This document shows positions 1 to 5,725 of a stretch of DNA of 8,327 nucleotides, one piece after another. The first letter of the stretch is position 1. Every line of letters starts with the position of its first letter. The stretch covers positions 1 through 8,327 of the forward strand of contig QNAR01000061.1 of NCBI GenBank assembly GCA_003643975.1. Reading direction: 5' to 3'. The DNA is from Thermotogae bacterium (GTDB lineage Bacteria; Thermotogota; Thermotogae; Petrotogales; Kosmotogaceae). The notes beneath the pieces were generated by a model, which was not told the origin of the DNA, ran no database searches, and worked only from the letters and a program-made list of their open reading frames with translations. Both the position numbers and the translations under genes were made by a program.

Positions 1-60
1 AGGAAGATTTCTGATTACAGAAGAAGACTCGATAAGAAACGTGGAATAAAGAAGAGATAA
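1..60 (+). CDS. 3' end of an upstream gene, product unknown (partial)
   Basis: Frame 1 is open from the window edge to a TAA at 58-60 and encodes 19 very basic residues ending in DKKRGIKKR. The stop lies 5 bases before a strong plus-strand terminator, the same spacing seen at the end of the minus-strand operon in this window. The lysine- and arginine-rich tail would suit a ribosomal or other RNA-binding protein, but too little is visible to name it. Frame 2 is also open, to a TAA at 47-49 (tail ITEEDSIRNVE), and cannot be excluded. Frame 1 is preferred for its distance to the terminator. Confidence 0.45.
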   Translation, partial: RKISDYRRRLDKKRGIKKR

Positions 61-65
61 CCTAC

Positions 66-92
66 AAGGAGAGCTCAGGCTCTCCTTTTTTT
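66..92 (+). terminator. Intrinsic terminator of the upstream gene
   Basis: A perfect 9-bp stem (AAGGAGAGC at 66-74 with GCTCTCCTT at 79-87) closes a TCAG tetraloop and runs into seven T residues (86-92, the first two shared with the stem). This is a textbook Rho-independent terminator. On the minus strand no T-run follows the stem, so it serves plus-strand transcription only and insulates glgP from read-through. Confidence 0.92.
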
Positions 93-132
93 CTCGCGAT
101 TTTTCCCTCACTAAAATTCTGCATATTTAATC

Positions 133-148
133 AATAATCAAGATTATT
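133..148. promoter_or_regulatory. Candidate operator palindrome upstream of glgP
   Basis: AATAATC (133-139) and GATTATT (142-148) form a perfect inverted repeat with a two-base AA spacer. It lies in the glgP upstream region, about 45 bases before the likely -10 boxes. The symmetry and position suit a site for a dimeric regulator. It is AT-rich, so chance is a real alternative, and it does not resemble a LacI-family site with a central CG. Confidence 0.35.
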
Positions 149-192
149 CCCGAATAAGCTTTCATATCGTGGATTTTTAAACCATTTTGATT

Positions 193-204
193 TATAATTA
201 TAAT
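193..204 (+). promoter_or_regulatory. Likely glgP promoter: two adjacent TATAAT -10 boxes
   Basis: Two exact TATAAT hexamers lie directly side by side (193-198 and 199-204), 33-45 bases before the glgP start codon. That leaves room for a short leader of roughly 20-35 bases. No good TTGACA match lies about 17 bases upstream; the nearest sequence is the T-rich TTTTTAAA around 174-181. The position, after a terminator and before a gene with a strong ribosome binding site, supports a promoter. Which box is used is unclear. Confidence 0.5.
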
Positions 205-222
205 GTTGCATTTATCAATTCG

Positions 223-236
223 GAAGGAGGTCCTTC
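223..236 (+). promoter_or_regulatory. glgP ribosome binding site within a small hairpin
   Basis: AAGGAGGT at 224-231 is a near-perfect Shine-Dalgarno sequence six bases before ATG 238, and it fixes the glgP start. The same bases form a self-complementary element: GAAGG (223-227) pairs with CCTTC (232-236) around an AGGT loop. The 5-bp stem would partly hide the site in the mRNA. Confidence 0.75.
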
Positions 237-237
237 G

Positions 238-2802
238 ATGTACTTTATCGAAAAAATGAGAGCTATTCCTCGGCTGCCTGACAGAATAAAGAAGCTGGAA
301 GAGCTTGCTTATAACTTCTGGTGGACATGGAATCCTGAAGCCGAAGAACTTTTCAAAGACATGGATCAAGAACTCTGGTATGAGGTCAAAAGAAGCCCTG
401 TAAAGTTGTTAAGGAGAGTAGATCAAGACAGACTTCAAGAGCTTTCAAAAAGCAAGGATTTCCTTGAAAATTACGATAAGGTTCTACAGCAGTTTGAGCA
501 ATATATGGAAGCTGAAGATACCTGGATAAAGCGAACACATCCAGATAAAGCCAACGATCAAATTGCCTATTTTTGCGCGGAATACGGCCTTCATGAATCC
601 TTTCCCATTTATTCGGGCGGATTGGGTATTCTTGCTGGTGACCACCTGAAAACGGCCAGCGACCTCGGCATTAATCTCGTAGGCGTTGGCTTGCTATATC
701 GTCATGGATATTTCAACCAAACCATTGATGAAACTGGTTGGCAGCATGCCGATTTTCCAGCATACGATTTTGAGGATTTTCCGGTAAGGCCTGCTTTTGA
801 TGAAGATAACGAAGAAATATACGTCAAAGTAGATTTTCCCGAAAGGCGTATCTGGGTTAAAATATGGCAGGCTCAGGTGGGTAGAACCCCCCTTATTTTG
901 CTTGACACTGACATCCCACAAAATGATCCTGAAGACAGGAAAATCACCTCACAGCTTTATGGAGGCAACCGAGAAACGAGAATACAGCAAGAAATAGTTC
1001 TCGGAATAGCAGGGGTAAGGGCCCTTCGGCTTCTTGGATACAATCCAAGAGTATGGCATATGAACGAAGGACATGCAGCCTTTTTAAGCCTTGAAAGAAT
1101 AAGAGAATTTGTTCAAAGCAAAGGGTTAGACTTCAGAAGTGCTGTTGAAGCAACTAAAGCCGGGAGTGTCTTCACGACTCATACTCCGGTGCCTGCCGGA
1201 AACGATGTTTTCGACGTAACCCTCATCGATAAATACTTCAATGATTTTTGGCCGAGATTAAACATTTCACGAAGGGAATTTCTCGATCTTGGAATCGAAA
1301 AATCAAAAGATGGGCGCGAGCATTTCAGTATGACAGTGCTAGCGCTGAGACTCTCTGCGGTCTCGAATGGTGTGAGCAAATTGCACGGTAAAGTGTCAAG
1401 GCACATGTGGACACATATTTTTCCGGATTTTCCGGAACCCGAAGTTCCAATCGGACATGTTACAAATGGTGTCCATATATGGACCTGGTTGAACAGGGAT
1501 TTGAAAGAACTCTTCGATCGCTACCTTCCTGAAAACTGGCATGAAAATGTTACCTCTCCCGAGGTATGGGAACACATAGATGATATACCTGACGAAGAGC
1601 TCTGGAGGGTGCATTTAAAGCTGAAAAAACGTATGCGAACTTTTCTGCATGGTAGATTAAGAAGACAAAGGTTAAGGCTTGGTGAAACAATAGAAGATTT
1701 AATGGAAGTAGATGATATTCTGCCCGAAAATATCCTAACAATAGGCTTTGCAAGAAGATTCGCCACATATAAGCGGGCTACACTTATTTTTAAGGATATT
1801 GAGAGGTTGAAAAAAATTCTGATGGATTCAGAACGACCCGTTCAATTCATCTTCGCTGGAAAAGCCCATCCCGCTGATGATCCCGGTAAGAATTTGATCA
1901 AAAAGATCTATGAGGTTTCCAGGATGCCTGAATTCAAAAACCGTATTGTGATCCTCGAAAATTACGACATGAATGTCGCAAGACACATGGTTAGCGGTGT
2001 AGATGTCTGGCTGAATAACCCGAGGCGCCCACATGAAGCCAGCGGAACGAGTGGGCAAAAGGCTGGAATGAATGGGGCTATTAACTTCAGCGCTCTCGAT
2101 GGTTGGTGGGTTGAAGGATATAATGGCGAAAATGGATGGACAATCGGGGACAACAGGGATTATGAAGACACGGAACTTCAGGATAGAATAGACAGCGTTT
2201 CAATATACAGTACATTGGAAAAGGAAATCGTTCCGCTTTATTACAAAACCGATGAAAAAGGAATCCCAACAGGTTGGATAAAAAAAATGAAAGCCTCGAT
2301 CAAGAGCGTTGCCCTGAATTTCAACACACACCGTATGCTCATGGACTATGCAAACAAGATCTATTTGAAAGCCATGGGCTCTATGAGCTTCGTGGAAAGG
2401 GATAGCTACAATGGAGCATTGTCGCTTTCCAAATGGGAGCAACGGTTAAGACAAAACTGGGATTTCATCAGAATCAAACCCAATATTCCAAGGCCTGGGT
2501 TCAGAAGCAGCATAAGTGTAGGGCAATCAATAGAAATAACGGCAAATGTCTATCTGGGTGAATTGACCCCCGAGGAAGTCAAAGTCGAAATCTTCGTGGC
2601 AAAATTCGATGAAAATGACAAAATGATAGCTTTCAAAACCTTCCCCATGGAAATAGAAAAAGAGGATGTACACGGGGAATATTTGTATCACGGTAAGTTC
2701 AACGTTGAAGAAGAAGGAAAAATGGCTTATACAGTTCGGGTTGTGCCAAATTCCGAGCTGATGCCACTGAAAAGCTTCATTCCGCTGGCCAAATGGGTAT
2801 AG
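238..2802 (+). CDS. glgP: Alpha-glucan (maltodextrin/glycogen) phosphorylase, GT35, DUF3417 type
   Basis: A cytoplasmic, PLP-dependent enzyme that cleaves alpha-1,4-glucans with phosphate to release glucose-1-phosphate for glycolysis without spending ATP. The protein has 854 residues, complete for the bacterial and archaeal alpha-glucan phosphorylase subfamily. Residues ~8-100 form the DUF3417 N-terminal region (LAYNFWWTWNPEA). The catalytic core begins near 109 (FCAEYGLHES, SGGLGILAGDHLK), with HMNEGH at 274-279, THTPVPAG around 314-321, HVTNGVH at 407-413 and FARRFATYKRA near 504-514. The PLP lysine is predicted as K608 in EASGTSGQKAGMNG. A beta-rich extension (~750-854) ends the protein. 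The ATG at 238 is chosen for its AAGGAGGT site; an in-frame TTG at 187 has none and would lie in the promoter. The gene stands alone between two terminators, so it is probably monocistronic. Exact preference among glycogen, starch and maltodextrin cannot be read from the sequence. Confidence 0.95.
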   Translation: MYFIEKMRAIPRLPDRIKKLEELAYNFWWTWNPEAEELFKDMDQELWYEVKRSPVKLLRRVDQDRLQELSKSKDFLENYDKVLQQFEQYMEAEDTWIKRTHPDKANDQIAYFCAEYGLHESFPIYSGGLGILAGDHLKTASDLGINLVGVGLLYRHGYFNQTIDETGWQHADFPAYDFEDFPVRPAFDEDNEEIYVKVDFPERRIWVKIWQAQVGRTPLILLDTDIPQNDPEDRKITSQLYGGNRETRIQQEIVLGIAGVRALRLLGYNPRVWHMNEGHAAFLSLERIREFVQSKGLDFRSAVEATKAGSVFTTHTPVPAGNDVFDVTLIDKYFNDFWPRLNISRREFLDLGIEKSKDGREHFSMTVLALRLSAVSNGVSKLHGKVSRHMWTHIFPDFPEPEVPIGHVTNGVHIWTWLNRDLKELFDRYLPENWHENVTSPEVWEHIDDIPDEELWRVHLKLKKRMRTFLHGRLRRQRLRLGETIEDLMEVDDILPENILTIGFARRFATYKRATLIFKDIERLKKILMDSERPVQFIFAGKAHPADDPGKNLIKKIYEVSRMPEFKNRIVILENYDMNVARHMVSGVDVWLNNPRRPHEASGTSGQKAGMNGAINFSALDGWWVEGYNGENGWTIGDNRDYEDTELQDRIDSVSIYSTLEKEIVPLYYKTDEKGIPTGWIKKMKASIKSVALNFNTHRMLMDYANKIYLKAMGSMSFVERDSYNGALSLSKWEQRLRQNWDFIRIKPNIPRPGFRSSISVGQSIEITANVYLGELTPEEVKVEIFVAKFDENDKMIAFKTFPMEIEKEDVHGEYLYHGKFNVEEEGKMAYTVRVVPNSELMPLKSFIPLAKWV

Positions 2803-2838
2803 GGTTAGAATATAGCAAGAAGAAACAAGCAAAATGTT

Positions 2839-2866
2839 GACGCGGGTAAAACCCGCGTCTTGTTTT
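2839..2866. terminator. Bidirectional terminator between glgP and the minus-strand operon
   Basis: GACGCGGGT (2839-2847) and ACCCGCGTC (2851-2859) form a perfect, GC-rich 9-bp stem around an AAA loop. On the plus strand it is followed by TTGTTTT. Read from the minus strand it is followed by AACATTTT. It lies 36 bases after the glgP stop and starts 5 bases beyond the minus-strand operon's stop codon, so one hairpin ends both converging transcripts. Confidence 0.88.
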
Positions 2867-3197
2867 ATCCATCAAAATCGGAAAAATCTGTGAGAGATTT
2901 TTCAAAATCGGAAGGCGATATTTCACCCCAAAGGTAGGATTTGAAAAGTCTGGGAAAAGATTTCAGAGTTTCCAGTTCATCGTCTATGAAAACCCTTCTC
3001 TTGAGATCATAACCATCTCCGAAAATTATCTGTGTTGTATCGTAGCCGGTTATAAGCATCCTAAGGGCCACATTAAAAATCTCATCGATTTCATTTTCCA
3101 TTAAGCCGAACTTAGAGAGTTCATCAAAGATCTCGTATGGTTCGGCTCCATTCGAGAGCATTCTCAGCACAATGTTGAAATAATCACTGTAGTTCAT
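2865..3197 (-). CDS. Small unrecognised protein with an internal two-fold helical repeat
   Basis: A 110-residue, acidic, apparently soluble protein that I do not recognise; it has no signal peptide or membrane segment. Residues 6-24 and 40-58 are clearly related (FNIVLRMLSNG versus FNVALRMLITG, offset 34), suggesting two copies of a short helical unit. The C-terminal part (~65-110) is charged and ends in SDFEKSLTDFSDFDG. It is the last gene of the operon, directly before the terminator. The start is uncertain. ATG 3197 begins 7 bases after the DUF72 stop, with AGGAGGT 13 bases before it, a long spacing. A GTG at 3212-3210 would add five residues (VPELS) but overlaps that same Shine-Dalgarno sequence. 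ATG is preferred. Confidence 0.72.
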   Translation of the reverse strand: MNYSDYFNIVLRMLSNGAEPYEIFDELSKFGLMENEIDEIFNVALRMLITGYDTTQIIFGDGYDLKRRVFIDDELETLKSFPRLFKSYLWGEISPSDFEKSLTDFSDFDG

Positions 3198-3204
3198 CGA
3201 GAGT

Positions 3205-4002
3205 TCAGGCACCTCCTACCATTTCTCTGAGACGAAGGGCGTTATGTACGGCATTACCCATATGACAGTTGTTGAAGTACACGTACACATCGAGTCCCTT
3301 CGATAAGAATTCTATCACGTCCAGTGCAAAAAATCTCAGTTCGTCATCAGAATAATTGTAATTATACCTCTCACTTCCCTCAGAAGTGAACCAATTGACA
3401 TTTCTACCGTGCAATCTAAAATAAGCTACATTTTCTCCAGAAATGGGACGATAGCGAAAGAGGTTATCTATTTTTGGGGCATCGACTATTACAGGGATAG
3501 CAGCATATTGAATCAATACAGCACTGTAATCCTCAACCTCCCAATCGCTGTGTCGAAACTCTACTGCTGGGTTAATACCGTTTTCTGCACAGAATTTTGT
3601 GAGTTCTTTCAAGTAATTGATGTTGTCATTACTAGGCCTGAATCCCCATGGAAATTGAAAAAGTACCGGGCCGAGCCTGCCTTCCGACACGAGAGGGGCA
3701 AGAGCGTTTTTGAAGGTTTTTAGTTCTTTGATTGCTCCATCAAGATCGAGACTTTTCCAACATTCATGTGTAATAGAACCCGGTGATTTCACCGCAAAGC
3801 GAAAATCACCGGGAACTTTTCTTGAAATGGCAGCAAGAGTATGGCAATCCGGCATTCGATAATAGGTAAAATTCAGTTCGACGGTGTTGAAATGCCAGAT
3901 ACTTCGATAATAACTCAACATCTGTGAAGGCTTAATGTCTTCAGGATAGGCTGTCCCTATCCAATCTCGAAAATGATAACCGCTCGTCCCCAAATACAGC
4001 AA
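3205..4002 (-). CDS. DUF72 (YecE-like) TIM-barrel protein
   Basis: A member of the DUF72 family, predicted to fold as a TIM barrel resembling sugar isomerases and endonuclease IV; no biochemical role is established. The family signatures are all present in order: LYLGTSGYHFRDW (2-14), TVELNFTYYRMP (40-51), FRFAVKSP (67-74), a GPVLFQFPWGFRP segment in the middle, PAVEFRHSDW, VAYFRLHGRN and the C-terminal VYVYFNNCHMGNAVHNALRLREM (239-261). Length is 265 residues, full for the family. The start is taken as TTG 4002, because AGGAG lies 7 bases before it and DUF72 proteins typically begin just before the GTSG motif. A TTG at 4017 would add five residues without a good site. It starts one base after the pduL stop, so it is translationally coupled. 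The role is unknown. Confidence 0.9.
   Translation of the reverse strand: MLYLGTSGYHFRDWIGTAYPEDIKPSQMLSYYRSIWHFNTVELNFTYYRMPDCHTLAAISRKVPGDFRFAVKSPGSITHECWKSLDLDGAIKELKTFKNALAPLVSEGRLGPVLFQFPWGFRPSNDNINYLKELTKFCAENGINPAVEFRHSDWEVEDYSAVLIQYAAIPVIVDAPKIDNLFRYRPISGENVAYFRLHGRNVNWFTSEGSERYNYNYSDDELRFFALDVIEFLSKGLDVYVYFNNCHMGNAVHNALRLREMVGGA
3211..3217 (-). promoter_or_regulatory. Ribosome binding site of the last operon gene, inside the DUF72 3' end
   Basis: On the minus strand AGGAGGT is encoded by the final VGG codons of the DUF72 gene. It lies 13 bases before ATG 3197. Ribosomes ending on DUF72 would stop just past it, so translation of the two genes is probably coupled. Confidence 0.6.
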
Positions 4003-4003
4003 A

Positions 4004-4597
4004 TTACAGCTCCTCAATAATATAAACCTCGTCGTTGTTGTTGATCATTGCTGCGTTAGCTTCATCAACATCAACATGAAATTCGAGAGCATAAGAACCG
4101 CTGACTCTGACAAGGACATCATCGAATATCGTTTTTCGTTCGCCATTGCCTTTACAATATACCATAACAAGGTCTTTATCCTTAACACCAAGTTTTTCTG
4201 CATCTTCAGGTGTCATGTGAATATGCCTTTTGGCAAGTATTACACCCCTTTTCAGTACGACAGTTCCTCTGGGCCCAACCAGGGTAAGACCTACTGAGCC
4301 CTCATGGTCACCGGAATCTTTTATCGGAGGTTTTACTCCGAGCTTAAAAGCGTCAGTTCTGGAGATTTCTACCTGGGTCGCCTTTCTAACAGGGCCGAGA
4401 ACTCTAACCCCTTCAATTGCTCCTTTAGGTCCTACAAGTATCACCTTTTCTTGAGCGGCATATTGACCTGGTTGCCCGAGATCTTTGATGGGGGTTAATT
4501 CGTAACCTTCTCCAAAGAGGATTTCCAGATGTTCCTGAGAAAGATGAACGTGTCTGTTAGATACACCCGCTTTAATTGGATATTCCTTGAGTTTCAC
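4004..4597 (-). CDS. pduL: Phosphotransacylase, PduL family (phosphate acetyl/propanoyltransferase)
   Basis: Interconverts acyl-CoA plus phosphate with acyl phosphate plus CoA. With acetate kinase this yields ATP from acetyl-CoA, the usual last step of fermentation. The 197-residue protein shows both PduL domains. The first carries SNRHVHLS (H16, H18) and DLGQPGQYAAQEKV (39-52). The second carries GDHEGSVGLTLVGPRG (96-111), AKRHIHMT (H125, H127) and YALEFHVDVDEANA (H174). The paired HxH motifs and the later histidine match the family's zinc ligands. There is no N-terminal extension like the targeting peptides of microcompartment PduL, and no shell genes nearby, so a housekeeping acetate role is inferred over propanediol use. 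GTG 4597 is chosen, with GGAGG 7 bases upstream; TTG 4600 (one residue longer) is nearly as good. It follows yqeH by about 20 bases. Confidence 0.92.
   Translation of the reverse strand: MKLKEYPIKAGVSNRHVHLSQEHLEILFGEGYELTPIKDLGQPGQYAAQEKVILVGPKGAIEGVRVLGPVRKATQVEISRTDAFKLGVKPPIKDSGDHEGSVGLTLVGPRGTVVLKRGVILAKRHIHMTPEDAEKLGVKDKDLVMVYCKGNGERKTIFDDVLVRVSGSYALEFHVDVDEANAAMINNNDEVYIIEEL
4010..4014 (-). promoter_or_regulatory. Ribosome binding site deciding the TTG start of the DUF72 gene
   Basis: AGGAG on the minus strand lies seven bases before TTG 4002, within the last codons of pduL. It supports 4002 over the upstream TTG at 4017, which the site would follow rather than precede. Confidence 0.6.
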
Positions 4598-4604
4598 CAA
4601 AACA

Positions 4605-4609
4605 CCTCC
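4605..4609 (-). promoter_or_regulatory. Ribosome binding site of pduL
   Basis: GGAGG (extended as GGAGGTG) on the minus strand is 7 bases from GTG 4597 and 4 bases from TTG 4600. Spacing favours the GTG. It lies in the short gap after the yqeH stop, where no terminator or promoter is visible. Confidence 0.6.
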
Positions 4610-4618
4610 AAATCAGTT

Positions 4619-5725
4619 TTATTTTTTGAACTTCAATGGACCTACTAGCCCGTTTCTAACTACTGGTTTCGTGTTAACCGGATGGGTAATTGTTATCTCA
4701 AGGGGACCCCTTGCCACATTTATCCATCCAAGGCCTTTTATAGCAACTTCCTGACCGGTAAAGAGCCTTAATTTAACACTCTCCCATTCGTAATCATGAA
4801 GTTTTTGCCTTGAACATGGCGGAAACAGAAAAGTTCCCAACCAGCTCTCCCACTTATCCGTTGCTGTTTCGGGTTTGGTTTCGTGAACTGTGACTTTTTC
4901 AGATGAAATGACATGGAAAATTGGCCCTGGAGGAGTTCCGGGTTCCGCATCTACTCTTACAAGTCCCCCTATAAATATGGTTCTTGTCTTTTTCTTAGGC
5001 TTAAAAGTGTGAATTTTCAGTTTTTTCTCGGGCAACATTTTAGACTGGCAAGAACTGTCCATTAAATCGGTTACCCTATCTCTGGTTATTATTCCCGGTG
5101 TATCGATGAAAGATAAGCCGTGCACTTTACTGTGAAATTCCACAGCTTTGAGAGTGGTCCCGGGGTAACGACTTATAGTCAATGTGTTCGTTCCAGCAAG
5201 GGCATTTAAAACAGAAGATTTTCCAACATTTGTCACGCCTATTGTTATAAAGCGCTTTTCCTTTTTTCCCTTCAAAAATCTCAGAAGACCTGAAACTCCT
5301 CTTTCATTTTTCGCCGAAAGGAGCCTTATTCTCGTGGATTGAACCTTTAATCTATTTCTTACCCAGGTTTTTATCTCCGAAGGCGTGATTTCTTTCGGTA
5401 TGAGATCAACTTTGTTGATGAGATAATAGACGTTCTTATCAGCTACAAGATCTTGAATTTCTCGCCTAAAAGTACCTTCGAAATCAAAGATGTCTATAAT
5501 GTACAAAACGTTACTTGCCAGGGTTAGATATTTCCCAAGCAAATCTAAAGAATGTTCCAGCTCGAAACGATTTGAGAGTTTTCCATAGTGTTTCAAGGAA
5601 AAGCAGCGCTTACAATATACCTCTTTTCCCTCAGCAAGCCTGGCTTCGAGCACATCAAGCGGTATATATCCTGGAGCCTCTTCATTTGAGGTTTGTATTT
5701 CAACGCCACAGCCCTTACACTTCAT
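4619..5725 (-). CDS. yqeH: Circularly permuted ribosome-assembly GTPase, YqeH type
   Basis: A cytoplasmic GTPase of the YqeH/NOA1 group, which in Bacillus subtilis is needed for 30S ribosomal subunit assembly. The 368-residue protein starts with a zinc finger (C3, C6, C38, C41). The GTPase motifs follow in permuted order: G4 NKVD (104-107), G5 SAK (137-139), G1 GVTNVGKS (163-170), a G2 threonine in YPGTT (187-191) and G3 DTPG (208-211). The remaining ~155 residues form the C-terminal domain (GGLVRVD, GLGWINV segments) expected to contact RNA or the ribosome. The ATG start overlaps the stop of the YqeG-like gene in an ATGA, and GGAGG lies 10 bases upstream. The yqeG-yqeH order matches the Bacillus cluster, which supports the assignment. 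Confidence 0.94.
   Translation of the reverse strand: MKCKGCGVEIQTSNEEAPGYIPLDVLEARLAEGKEVYCKRCFSLKHYGKLSNRFELEHSLDLLGKYLTLASNVLYIIDIFDFEGTFRREIQDLVADKNVYYLINKVDLIPKEITPSEIKTWVRNRLKVQSTRIRLLSAKNERGVSGLLRFLKGKKEKRFITIGVTNVGKSSVLNALAGTNTLTISRYPGTTLKAVEFHSKVHGLSFIDTPGIITRDRVTDLMDSSCQSKMLPEKKLKIHTFKPKKKTRTIFIGGLVRVDAEPGTPPGPIFHVISSEKVTVHETKPETATDKWESWLGTFLFPPCSRQKLHDYEWESVKLRLFTGQEVAIKGLGWINVARGPLEITITHPVNTKPVVRNGLVGPLKFKK

Noticed and set aside
187..237. TTG start at 187 that would add 17 residues to glgP
   Set aside because: There is no ribosome binding site before it, it lies on top of the likely -10 region, and the added residues do not look like phosphorylase sequence. The ATG at 238 has an excellent site.
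694..2832. Several open frames of 60-100 codons on the minus strand across glgP
   Set aside because: They run antisense through a clearly real gene, lack ribosome binding sites and show no recognisable domains. They are by-products of its codon use.
2882..2902. AAAAATCT / AGATTTTT inverted repeat as a second terminator
   Set aside because: It lies inside the coding sequence, is AT-rich and has no T-run after the stem. The GC-rich hairpin at 2839-2859 is the real terminator.
3409..4498. Plus-strand open frames of 64-104 codons opposite the DUF72 and pduL genes
   Set aside because: They lie antisense to well-supported genes and their translations resemble no protein family.
4004..4597. Assignment of PduL to a bacterial microcompartment
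   Set aside because: There is no N-terminal targeting extension and no shell protein or diol-use gene nearby.
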